A stretch of 10,559 bases of DNA from an uncultured Clostridia bacterium (GCA_947631385.1 CANRLE010000034.1:1-10559), one strand, 5' to 3'. Numbered from the stretch's first letter, positions 1 through 6,964 are shown. The notes: generated by a model from the letters alone, not told the origin. A program made the numbers and translations.

Positions 1-916
1 GTATACTTCCTATTATATATAAGAAACCATCAAAATTCATCATTGTTTTATTTTCTTTTATTGCTAATATTAGTGGTTTTGCATACTCTTTAATACATTG
101 AATATGACCAACAGTCCATCTACTTCTTTGTGACCAACTTTGCTTGAAGTCTACTGGTTGTTCATCAAATACTATTGCATCTGTTGCCCAGCCAAGTCTT
201 TTACCTTTAATTATTCTTTTTAAAGAAAATTCTATATCTTCTGTTAATGTTACAGTATCCCATCCTTGTGGCTTTATAATATCAAATTTTACCATAAATC
301 CTGTTCCATTTAATAATGGTGATAGCCCTAAATTGTATCTTGCTAAATGATAAAATCTATGCATAGTCCAATAAAAAATCGCATAACCTGCTGTTATCCA
401 ACTATCCGTAGGGTTTTTAATATCTCTATACCCTTGAACAACTTCTTCTCCTTGACATAATTTTTTGTTCATATTTTTTATAAAATTTGGATCTACAATA
501 TTGTCTGCATCAAATACAAAAAATGCATCATATGGAGCATCTTCTTTGATTTTTTGTTGTAAAAACCAATCTAATGCGTATCCCTTTGTTTTTTGTGTAC
601 TACTATATCTTTCATAAACAATTGCTCCTGCTTCTTTTGCTACTTTTGCAGTATTATCAGTACAATTGTCTGCAATAACATATATGTCATATAATTCTTT
701 GTCATAGTTTTGCTTTTTTAGACTTTCAATTAAATTTCCTATAACTGCTTGTTCATTATGTGCTGGTATAATTGCCATAAATCTGTGATTTTTATTTACT
801 TTTAATGGTTTGTCTTTTATTTTTACTAATGAGCATAAACTTACCATTACTTGATATAACCAAAATATAGTTATAATCCACACTAGAGCTTCTCTTAGTA
901 GATATAAATAATCCAT
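1..916 (-). CDS. Membrane-associated family 2 glycosyltransferase, C-terminus cut by window edge
   Basis: About 305 residues are visible and the frame is still open at base 1, so the C-terminus is missing. A hydrophobic segment lies at residues 9-31, followed by a GT-A catalytic domain. The hallmarks of processive-type GT2 enzymes are present: IIPAHNE at 49-55, the ADNCTDNT nucleotide-binding loop near 82-89, the metal-binding DAD at 136-138, TED at 225-227 (likely catalytic base D227) and QRSRW (the QxxRW motif) at 263-267. Such enzymes transfer a sugar from a nucleotide sugar at the inner membrane face, to a growing polysaccharide or a lipid acceptor; the missing part should hold further membrane helices. 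The ATG at 914-916 follows AGAGAGG. It is transcribed divergently from asd from its own promoter. Donor and product cannot be told from sequence; polysaccharide synthase and glycolipid synthase both remain possible. Confidence 0.9.
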   Translation of the reverse strand, partial: MDYLYLLREALVWIITIFWLYQVMVSLCSLVKIKDKPLKVNKNHRFMAIIPAHNEQAVIGNLIESLKKQNYDKELYDIYVIADNCTDNTAKVAKEAGAIVYERYSSTQKTKGYALDWFLQQKIKEDAPYDAFFVFDADNIVDPNFIKNMNKKLCQGEEVVQGYRDIKNPTDSWITAGYAIFYWTMHRFYHLARYNLGLSPLLNGTGFMVKFDIIKPQGWDTVTLTEDIEFSLKRIIKGKRLGWATDAIVFDEQPVDFKQSWSQRSRWTVGHIQCIKEYAKPLILAIKENKTMMNFDGFLYIIGSI

Positions 917-936
917 TTTTTACCTCTCTTTAATTT

Positions 937-957
937 TAATATTATTTAATAATATTA
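937..957. repeat. 21-bp all-A/T palindrome in the glycosyltransferase leader
   Basis: Two 10-base arms, TAATATTATT and AATAATATTA, flank a single central base. The palindrome sits just downstream of the predicted transcription start of the glycosyltransferase gene and upstream of its ribosome binding site, where a repressor could bind. The sequence is pure A/T in an AT-rich gap, so chance is a real alternative. Confidence 0.4.
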
Positions 958-970
958 TTCTACATTTCTT

Positions 971-999
971 ATTATACTATGATTGGAAAATTTATGCAA
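971..999 (-). promoter_or_regulatory. Sigma-A promoter of the glycosyltransferase gene
   Basis: On the minus strand TTGCAT (994-999) is followed after exactly 17 bases by TATAAT (971-976). The -10 box is perfect and the -35 box matches TTGACA at four of six positions. Transcription should start near 964-965, leaving a leader of about 50 bases that includes the palindrome at 937-957. Confidence 0.7.
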
Positions 1000-1103
1000 C
1001 TTTTTTTCAAAAATTTAATAGTTTTTTAAGAATTATTTAATATATAACATTTTATTTTATTCTGCATATTTTATCATATAATAAAATTAAAGGAGGTCTT
1101 TTT

Positions 1104-2093
1104 ATGCCAAACCATTATAAAGTAGCAATTGTTGGAGCTACTGGATTAGTTGGTAGAACTGTTTTAAAAGTACTTGAGGAAAAAAACTTTCCACATATTT
1201 CTTATACTCTCTTTTCATCTGCAAAATCTGCTGGTAGCAAAATGCACTTTTTAGGTGAAGATTATATTGTTTGTGAATTAAATGAAAATTCTTTTGACAC
1301 ACATTTTGACTATGCCATTTTTTGTGCTGGTGGTAGTGTATCTGAAAAATACGCTCCAATAGCTGTTGAAAAAAATTGTATTGTAATCGATAATAGTAGT
1401 ATTTTTCGTATGAATCCAGATGTTCCTCTTGTTGTTCCAGAGGTTAATCCTGAAGATATTTCTTCTCATCATGGCATCATCGCTAATCCAAATTGTTCTA
1501 CAATTCAAGCAGTTTTGCCATTAAAAGTAATAGATAGAAAATATCCAATAAAAAGAATTGTTTATTCTACATATCAAGCTGTTTCTGGTGCTGGAAGATA
1601 TGGAATTGAAGATTTAGAAACAAAAGCTGATAAAGAAAATTTAAAAAAATTTCCTTATTCTATCTATAATAACTGTATTCCACATATTGATGTTTTTATG
1701 GAACACGGATATACAAAAGAAGAATATAAAATGATTGAAGAAACAAGAAAAATTTTACACAGGCCTAATTTAGCAATAACTGCTACTGCTGTAAGAGTTC
1801 CTGTAATCAATTGTCATGGAGAATCTATTAATGTAGAATTAGAAAATGATTTTGACATTTATGACATTAAATTATTATTGGAAAACTCTCCCGGTATTGT
1901 CGTAGTTGATAATCCGGATAAAAATTTTTATCCACTGGCTAGTAAAGCAAATGGATGTGATGACGTATTTGTTGGAAGAATTAGACGTGATTTTAGTATT
2001 CCATATGGCTTAAATATGTGGGTTGTGAGTGATAATTTACGAAAAGGTGCTGCAACTAATGCTGTACAAATTTTAGAAAAACTAATCCATTAA
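1104..2093 (+). CDS. asd: Aspartate-semialdehyde dehydrogenase
   Basis: This enzyme reduces L-aspartyl-4-phosphate with NADPH to L-aspartate 4-semialdehyde, the branch point to lysine, diaminopimelate, dipicolinate, threonine and methionine. The 329 residues match the usual family length. The N-terminal NADP-binding fold shows GATGLVG at 11-17. The active-site motif NPNCSTIQ carries the nucleophile Cys131. RVPVINCHGESINVE, with the conserved Arg231 and catalytic His238, and the C-terminal KGAATNAVQ helix are all present, so the enzyme looks functional. The ATG has a perfect AGGAGG at 1091-1096. A TATAAT lies at 1077-1082 without a recognisable -35; read as CATATAATA it also fits a sigma-K type -10 or, with one mismatch, a sigma-E one, so its sigma factor is open. 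Two small coat genes follow on the same strand after 54 bases, while no other lysine-pathway gene is next to it. Confidence 0.96.
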   Translation: MPNHYKVAIVGATGLVGRTVLKVLEEKNFPHISYTLFSSAKSAGSKMHFLGEDYIVCELNENSFDTHFDYAIFCAGGSVSEKYAPIAVEKNCIVIDNSSIFRMNPDVPLVVPEVNPEDISSHHGIIANPNCSTIQAVLPLKVIDRKYPIKRIVYSTYQAVSGAGRYGIEDLETKADKENLKKFPYSIYNNCIPHIDVFMEHGYTKEEYKMIEETRKILHRPNLAITATAVRVPVINCHGESINVELENDFDIYDIKLLLENSPGIVVVDNPDKNFYPLASKANGCDDVFVGRIRRDFSIPYGLNMWVVSDNLRKGAATNAVQILEKLIH

Positions 2094-2147
2094 TTGTTCT
2101 GTATAAATTGTATTATTTTGGAAATACTATTTTTAGGTGGTGATAGT

Positions 2148-2321
2148 ATGACAAATAAAGAACTTTTGTACATTGAAGATGCTTTGGGACATGAAAATTT
2201 TATGAAATCATGTAGTGCCCAAGCATCAACTCAATTAACAGATGCTACTCTTTCTGCTTATATGAAAGAGCTAGAGCAAAAGCATACAGAATTGTTTAAC
2301 AAATTTTTAAATTTATTATAG
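2148..2321 (+). CDS. Small CotF-like spore coat protein, first of a pair
   Basis: A 57-residue, wholly helical acidic protein beginning MTNKELLYIEDALGHE. The pattern (an N-terminal amphipathic helix with an L-x-Y-I-E-D core, a central helix after the single Cys22, then a helix ending in H-x-x-L-F-N-K-F) resembles half of a CotF/ferritin-like coat domain. It lacks the GWY ending of its neighbour. The open frame extends back to 2094, directly against the asd stop, but the ATG at 2148 has AGGTGG at 2135-2140 and gives a sensible N-terminus, so I chose it. The next gene starts 11 bases after its stop and the two probably form a heteromeric coat pair. The coat role is inferred from similarity in form and from the neighbour. 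Confidence 0.7.
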   Translation: MTNKELLYIEDALGHENFMKSCSAQASTQLTDATLSAYMKELEQKHTELFNKFLNLL

Positions 2322-2332
2322 GAGGATTAGTT

Positions 2333-2578
2333 ATGCAAGATAAAGATTTAATGGAAAAAGAATTGTTAATTATTAAAGGTGTCTGCGATTTATATCTTCA
2401 TGGTTCAATAGAATCAACTACTGCTGAAGTTCATACTACATTTAAAGATGCTTTAAATGAGTCATTAGATATTCAAAATAAGATATATAATTTAATGGCT
2501 GAAAAGGGCTGGTATAAAACTGAAAATGTAGATCAAACCAAAATAGATACAGTAAAGCAAAAATTTGCTTCAAATTAA
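2333..2578 (+). CDS. CotF-family spore coat protein
   Basis: An 81-residue helical protein with the typical CotF-domain layout: an N-terminal MQDKDLMEKELLIIKG helix, a middle helix with a DLYLHG turn, a third helix (FKDALNESLDIQNKIYNLMAEKG), and the diagnostic C-terminal GWY at about 60-62. Many endospore formers encode short proteins of this family, deposited in the spore coat. Its AGGAGG (2320-2325) overlaps the TAG stop of the preceding gene, which implies translational coupling and one transcript with that gene and probably with asd. A long bidirectional terminator follows. The family assignment is good; the precise coat layer and partner are unknown. Confidence 0.82.
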   Translation: MQDKDLMEKELLIIKGVCDLYLHGSIESTTAEVHTTFKDALNESLDIQNKIYNLMAEKGWYKTENVDQTKIDTVKQKFASN

Positions 2579-2601
2579 TCATACTACAAATTTAGTAAAA
2601 T

Positions 2602-2676
2602 AAAAAAATGTAGATTTCTTGAACAAAGCTTCAAAGGTGCCTAACTTTTTATGTTATGTTCAAAAACTACATTTTT
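2602..2676. terminator. Bidirectional intrinsic terminator between converging genes
   Basis: AAAAAATGTAG (2603-2613) pairs with CTACATTTTT (2667-2676). Inside it TTTCTTGAACA (2615-2625) pairs with TGTTCAAAAA (2657-2666), leaving only small bulges and a loop of about 31 bases. T-runs flank the stem on either strand, so it can end both the asd-coat transcript and the spore photoproduct lyase transcript. The stem is much longer than a minimal terminator and has an alternative small hairpin, TTGAA/TTCAA, inside. Confidence 0.75.
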
Positions 2677-2695
2677 ATTTTATTATAATTTACTA

Positions 2696-3694
2696 TTAAA
2701 CTATATACTCAATTTTATTATTTGGAAAATATTTTTCCATTTGCTCCCTTAAAAATATCTCTGCTTCAATTCTAACCTGATTCTTATACCAATATTTTCC
2801 TCTACCACGTCCTGTCATTTTCTCTTTGTCATACAAAGAAATAGCATTGGGGAAAGCTTCCTCATTTATTTTAGTATGAATATAACTATAAGTCATAAAA
2901 ATAATCTCAAAAAAAGTATTTTTCTTCACTTTTTCTGACAGCTCTTGACTCAAACGTTGTATCAATTCACTATATAATTTCTTCCAATTTTCCACTAAAA
3001 TTACTGGTGCAATCAAAATTCCAATTGAATATCCCGCTTCTTTTAATTTATTAATAGCCTCTATTCTTCCTTTTAATCTAGAAGTTCCAAATTCTACTTT
3101 ATTAATAATTTCTTCTGGATTAACACTCATTCTAATTGTAATTTTTCCTTGATGATTAAGTGGCAAAATAGGGTCCACCATATCAAATTTACTTGGAAAA
3201 GTTAATCTTCCTTGTTTTGAATTTTTAAAATTTTCAATTGTCCATACCAAATTATTTGTAATTGTATTTTCTAAAATTAAATCACTGTTACTTCCTATCT
3301 CAAAAGTCAATTCTTTATCCGCCTTTTCTGCTGTCCTAATAATTTTTTCTAGCATTTGCTCTCTATTTACGAATAAACGCAAATATGCACATTTATTATA
3401 ATTGCAAACCAAATAACAATACATACAAGCTGCTGTACATCCAGAAGACGTATATGGAACTAAATAATCTGAAGTTTTGTGATTTTCTACAAACTTATGC
3501 GTTTTTCTAGTTCCTATAATTAAGTTTCTTTTCATATCAGCAAATTCTTTATTAGATTTTTTTCTCATTTCTTCTATATTATTATGGTTTTCAATTTCTA
3601 TTTTAGGTATATCCTCATATTTTTCCATTAGCTCTTTTCCTAATGGATAATTTACAATTTCTTTTTCAAAATAAATAGCTTTTGGTCTAAACAT
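2696..3694 (-). CDS. splB: Spore photoproduct lyase homologue (radical SAM DNA repair)
   Basis: Spore photoproduct lyase directly reverses 5-thyminyl-5,6-dihydrothymine in germinating spores using a 4Fe-4S cluster and S-adenosylmethionine. The 332 residues match the family. The cluster motif is Cys86-x3-Cys90-x2-Cys93, flanked by Tyr92 and Tyr94, which correspond to B. subtilis Tyr97 and Tyr99. RMSVNPEE and the C-terminal GRGKYWYK segment also follow the SplB pattern. The oddity is at FEIGSNSD (131-138): B. subtilis SplB, as I recall it, has FEAAC there, with Cys141 as hydrogen donor, and here the position is Ser135. Extra cysteines at 97 and 102 follow the cluster. The ATG has AGGAGG with good spacing. 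Upstream there is only a weak sigma-G-like pair. It could be a clostridial-type lyase or a relative with altered chemistry. Confidence 0.88.
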   Translation of the reverse strand: MFRPKAIYFEKEIVNYPLGKELMEKYEDIPKIEIENHNNIEEMRKKSNKEFADMKRNLIIGTRKTHKFVENHKTSDYLVPYTSSGCTAACMYCYLVCNYNKCAYLRLFVNREQMLEKIIRTAEKADKELTFEIGSNSDLILENTITNNLVWTIENFKNSKQGRLTFPSKFDMVDPILPLNHQGKITIRMSVNPEEIINKVEFGTSRLKGRIEAINKLKEAGYSIGILIAPVILVENWKKLYSELIQRLSQELSEKVKKNTFFEIIFMTYSYIHTKINEEAFPNAISLYDKEKMTGRGRGKYWYKNQVRIEAEIFLREQMEKYFPNNKIEYIV

Positions 3695-3776
3695 AAAATC
3701 CTCCTATTAGAGTTATTCTAACCAAAAACTATTTTTATATTCCCAACGCTCTCTTAAACCTTTCAATATATATTAA

Positions 3777-4970
3777 TTATTTTTCTAATAACCAATCAAT
3801 TATATTTTTATGAATAATTCCATCTCTTGAAAAATCAGCTTTATCTAATGAAAGAATATATTTAGGGTAGTTATCTTCTACTTCTTTTAAAGCTCCAAAT
3901 TCTCTATTTTGAACTTTATCACTTTCTAATAAATAAGTTACTTGAAAATATAATTTTTCTTGTGTTTTCGTTGCAATAAAATCAATTTCTCCATCTTTTG
4001 TTTTTCCTATATACACATCATATCCTCTCTCTAATAACTCATTATATACAACATTTTCAATTGCAAAACTCTTATTTATTTCAAAATTATTATTTTTTAT
4101 TTGGGCTATTCCCAAATCTGTCATATAATATTTATTCAATGTTTTTAAAACTGCTTTTCCATGAATGTCATATCTATATATTTTCTTTATCATTAAAGCT
4201 TTGCATAATGCATCTAAATACATGTATAATGTTTCTGTTGATACAGATTTTCCCTCTTTTTTTAAAGATTTCATAACATTTTCAGCAGAAAATTGGCGTC
4301 CTGTAGTATCTACAATATATTGTAATAATAAATCAAATAAGACTGTGTCTTTTAGTCCTAATCTTTCTACTACATCCCTTAATATAATAGAATCAAATAC
4401 ACTATGTAAATAATCCTTTATATTGCTTTCATCAGTAAATTGAGTTCTATTAGGAAGTCCTCCCCATTTGACAAAATCCCAAAAAGTTTCTTCTGATTTT
4501 GCTTGCTTTTTAGTAAGTTCAACAAATTCCTTGTAGCTTAATGGATAAATATTAAATAATACATATCTTCCAGATAGAACTGTTGATAATTCATTTGATA
4601 ATAGTTTACTATTAGAGCCTGTAATAAATATACTTATATTGTCTATAGATGCTCTTAATGAATTTACTACATCTTCAAATTTTTCTACTTTCTGAATTTC
4701 ATCTAAAAATACATAATACTTATCATTATCTACTATTTTTTCTTTTATATATGCATTTAATTTTTTATAATCTTGTAATTCCTCAAATTCTATAAATTCA
4801 AAATTTATATATATAATGTGGTTTTCATCAATTTTTTTTTCTTTTAGTTCATCCATTATTTGTTTCAATATTACAGATTTTCCACATCTTCTTATTCCAA
4901 CTAATATTTTTACAAGATCACTATCATAAAAACCTCTTATTCTGGATAAATACATCTCTCTTTTTAACAT
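3777..4970 (-). CDS. AAA_14/DUF4143 P-loop ATPase
   Basis: A 397-residue protein of the large, poorly understood ATPase family with an N-terminal AAA_14 domain and a C-terminal DUF4143 region. Walker A is GIRRCGKS at 25-32, Walker B YVFLDE at 86-91, sensor 1 TGSNS at 117-121, and SGRY at 133-136 may hold the arginine finger. A winged-helix-like middle is followed by a restriction-endonuclease-like fold with GEID (Asp330) and YFQVTY (Gln343), where the usual catalytic lysine is missing, so nuclease activity is doubtful. Members occur in many copies in anaerobes; proposed roles in defence or regulation are unproven. GTG 4979 and ATG 4976 are alternative starts, but AGGTGA is correctly spaced only for the ATG at 4968-4970. 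It has its own strong promoter and is therefore independent of the thyA cluster. Confidence 0.88.
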   Translation of the reverse strand: MLKREMYLSRIRGFYDSDLVKILVGIRRCGKSVILKQIMDELKEKKIDENHIIYINFEFIEFEELQDYKKLNAYIKEKIVDNDKYYVFLDEIQKVEKFEDVVNSLRASIDNISIFITGSNSKLLSNELSTVLSGRYVLFNIYPLSYKEFVELTKKQAKSEETFWDFVKWGGLPNRTQFTDESNIKDYLHSVFDSIILRDVVERLGLKDTVLFDLLLQYIVDTTGRQFSAENVMKSLKKEGKSVSTETLYMYLDALCKALMIKKIYRYDIHGKAVLKTLNKYYMTDLGIAQIKNNNFEINKSFAIENVVYNELLERGYDVYIGKTKDGEIDFIATKTQEKLYFQVTYLLESDKVQNREFGALKEVEDNYPKYILSLDKADFSRDGIIHKNIIDWLLEK

Positions 4971-4987
4971 TTTCATCACCTATATTA

Positions 4988-5016
4988 ATTATAATTCAAT
5001 GCATTATATTTGTCAA
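4988..5016 (-). promoter_or_regulatory. Perfect-consensus sigma-A promoter of the DUF4143 ATPase gene
   Basis: On the minus strand TTGACA (5011-5016) and TATAAT (4988-4993) are separated by exactly 17 bases, a full match to the housekeeping consensus. It starts one base after the stop codon of the CoaE-like gene. Transcription should start near 4981, so the mRNA would begin at or within the AGGTGA ribosome binding site. Confidence 0.85.
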
Positions 5017-5017
5017 G

Positions 5018-5560
5018 TTATTTCGCATAAGAGAAATAAGTTTCATTTTTTATAATATAGTCAAATTCATAAGGTGTGTAGTCAATACTACTTGCATCTC
5101 TTTTTTCAAAATACTCCTCAGATATATTATCTCTTTGAATTACTCGTTTCTTTCTTTCACTATCATCTGCTTTTATAAGTATCTTTACATCACACATTTC
5201 CCAATACTTGCTTATTGGTAACAAAGCCCACTCTAATATAATAGCTGAACCTGTTTCTCGTTCTAATATATCATCTAATTTTTCTTGCATATACTTCCAA
5301 GTAATATCTGTTAATTTATCCATTTTTTCTTTACTAGAAAATACTATATTTCCTAACTTTTTTCTATCTATTTCATTATTTTCCCCTAATATTTCTTTAC
5401 CAAAAGTTTCACATAGTTTTTTTGCAATATTTTTATCCTTTACAGCTTTGTGACCAATTTTATCAATATCTATACTATTACACTTAAGTTTTTTTGATAA
5501 CATTTCTGTAAAAGTGGATTTTCCACTTCCAGATTTTCCTGTAACTCCAATAATTTTCAC
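5018..5560 (-). CDS. CoaE-family (dephospho-CoA kinase-like) P-loop kinase, divergent
   Basis: A 180-residue P-loop kinase with Walker A GKSGSGKST at 8-16, the CoaE-type DIDKIGHKAV at 31-40, IDRKKLGNIVF (the family's D-R-x-x-L-G-x-I-V-F) and a lid-like QRDNISEEYFEKR. CoaE phosphorylates dephospho-CoA in the last step of coenzyme A synthesis. Several usual CoaE residues differ: the ITHP segment reads ITWKYM, the D-x-P-L-L-F-E segment reads LEWALLP, and the Q-x-x-R motif is altered. The C-terminus is also about 20 residues shorter than usual. The start is GTG with GGAGG at the right distance. It lies 46 bases after folA in the thyA-folA cluster, so a nucleotide or nucleoside substrate is an alternative to dephospho-CoA. 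The family is confident, the substrate is not. Confidence 0.75.
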   Translation of the reverse strand: MKIIGVTGKSGSGKSTFTEMLSKKLKCNSIDIDKIGHKAVKDKNIAKKLCETFGKEILGENNEIDRKKLGNIVFSSKEKMDKLTDITWKYMQEKLDDILERETGSAIILEWALLPISKYWEMCDVKILIKADDSERKKRVIQRDNISEEYFEKRDASSIDYTPYEFDYIIKNETYFSYAK

Positions 5561-5606
5561 AATTTTCCTCCAAAACTATGTAACTTAGTTTACTTGAATT
5601 TTTATG

Positions 5607-6095
5607 CTATATTTTTTCATAAATTACATAATCATAATCCAAGTCATTTTCTTCATTTCTTATTCCTTTTTCTCTACTAACTTCTTTCCACACTTCTGTA
5701 TTTATTTTTGGAAAAAATGCATCTCCTTCAAATTCTTCATTAATTTCTGTCACATACATTTTTGTAACATATGGCATTAATAAGTTATATATCATACTAC
5801 CACCAATTACAAAATTTTCTTCTTCATTCTCAATATATTCCTGAATTTCTAACATAGAATGTACTACTTGCACATTTTCATCTTTTACTTTGAAATCAGG
5901 ATTTTGTGTAAATACTATATGTTTTCTATTTGGTAATACTCTTCCTAAAGATTCAAATGTCTTTCTTCCCATAATAATAGTATGACCAGTTGTCAACTGT
6001 TTAAATCTTTTCAAATCTTCTGGTAAGTTCCATATTAGTTTATTTTCTTTTCCTATAATATTATTTTTCGCTTTTGCTACAATTATACTTAACAT
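5607..6095 (-). CDS. folA: Dihydrofolate reductase
   Basis: Reduces dihydrofolate to tetrahydrofolate with NADPH, regenerating the cofactor oxidised by ThyA. The 162 residues match bacterial chromosomal enzymes. The N-terminal strand LSIIVAKAKNNIIG is followed by WNLPEDLKRFK with the catalytic acid Asp27, then the NADPH-binding IIMGRKTFESLG, and FVIGGSMIYNL with the GG turn. The C-terminal YDYVIYEK strand is intact. The gene starts 11 bases after the thyA stop, and its GGAGA ribosome binding site overlaps that stop codon, so the two are surely cotranscribed and probably coupled. No truncation or missing residue is visible. Confidence 0.97.
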   Translation of the reverse strand: MLSIIVAKAKNNIIGKENKLIWNLPEDLKRFKQLTTGHTIIMGRKTFESLGRVLPNRKHIVFTQNPDFKVKDENVQVVHSMLEIQEYIENEEENFVIGGSMIYNLLMPYVTKMYVTEINEEFEGDAFFPKINTEVWKEVSREKGIRNEENDLDYDYVIYEKI

Positions 6096-6106
6096 TTTAA
6101 TTTCTC

Positions 6107-6964
6107 CTATTCTGCTACTGGAATTTTTCCTAATTTTATTTCTTTATTATAGTCATATCCTTCTATTTCAAAATCTTCTACTTTAAAGTCATAGAAATTC
6201 TTTGTTGGATTTTTTATAATTAATTTTGGATGTACATCCATGCTTTCAGCTTCAATTAATTTTTCTACTAATGGCACATGTCTATTATAAATATGACAAT
6301 CTCCTATATTATGTGTTAATGTTCCTACTTCTAATCCTGCTACTTGTGCAAACATGCATTGCAAAGCTGCATATTGCATTACATTCCATCCATTTGCAGC
6401 TAACATATCTTGTGAACGTTGATTTAAAATTAAATGCAATTTTCCTTGCTTTACTAGCCATTGTGTTCCATAAACACATGGTTCTAAAGCCATATCTTTT
6501 AATTCTGCATGATTAAAAATATTTGTCATAATTCGGCGACTAGATTGATCATTTTGTAATAAATATAATACAAAATCTACTTGATCCATTTCTTGTAATC
6601 CTTGCTTTGTTTTAAAAGTATATTTTTTTCCCATTTGATATCCATATGCTTTACCAATGGTTCCTTCACTGTCAGCCCATTGATCCCATATGTGAGAGTT
6701 TAAATCTTCAATTCGATTTGATTTTTTTTGCCATATCCACAAAATTTCATCAATCGCCCTTTTTACAGTATTAGTATTGTTTCGTAATGTAATCATTGGA
6801 AATTCTTTTCCTACATCATATTTGTTTGATACTCCTACAATAGATATGTAATTTGCTTCTGTTCCATCTTCCCATCTGGTACGTACATTAGTGCCTTCAG
6901 AAGAATATCCATTTTTAATTATTTCTTTACATGTTTCTATAAAATGTTTGTCCGCTTGTGTCAT
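6107..6964 (-). CDS. thyA: Thymidylate synthase (ThyA), B. subtilis/phi3T-like branch
   Basis: Converts dUMP and 5,10-methylene-tetrahydrofolate to dTMP and dihydrofolate. The frame is open from 6991, but the ATG at 6962-6964 has GGGAGG seven bases upstream and gives a 285-residue protein starting MTQADKHF. The catalytic Cys163 lies in ALEPCVYGTQW; phosphate-binding NQRSQDM is at 181-187, Asn194 (selecting dUMP over dCMP) is in GWNV, and GDCHIYNRH follows. The PCVY and RS-x-DM-x-AANGWNV forms differ from the E. coli PCH and LPFNI forms and resemble the B. subtilis ThyA/phage phi3T branch. That resemblance is from memory and raises the possibility of past exchange with phages. It heads the thyA-folA-CoaE-like cluster behind a likely extended -10 promoter. 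Confidence 0.96.
   Translation of the reverse strand: MTQADKHFIETCKEIIKNGYSSEGTNVRTRWEDGTEANYISIVGVSNKYDVGKEFPMITLRNNTNTVKRAIDEILWIWQKKSNRIEDLNSHIWDQWADSEGTIGKAYGYQMGKKYTFKTKQGLQEMDQVDFVLYLLQNDQSSRRIMTNIFNHAELKDMALEPCVYGTQWLVKQGKLHLILNQRSQDMLAANGWNVMQYAALQCMFAQVAGLEVGTLTHNIGDCHIYNRHVPLVEKLIEAESMDVHPKLIIKNPTKNFYDFKVEDFEIEGYDYNKEIKLGKIPVAE

Noticed and set aside
1138..1508. Two minus-strand frames inside asd
   Set aside because: They are shadows of the complete, well-conserved asd frame and have no initiation signals.
2094..2116. TTGTTC and TATTAT as a promoter for the coat genes
   Set aside because: The spacing is only 11 bases, too short for sigma-A, and no sporulation consensus is seen.
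2094..2147. Longer form of the first coat gene starting at 2094
   Set aside because: The added 18 residues are hydrophobic and unlike a coat protein N-terminus, the codon abuts the asd stop, and the ribosome binding site serves the ATG at 2148.
3777..4970. DUF4143 ATPase plus hicAB as a defence island
   Set aside because: The ATPase is separated from hicAB by the thyA-folA cluster and has its own promoter; no nuclease, phage or mobility gene supports an island.
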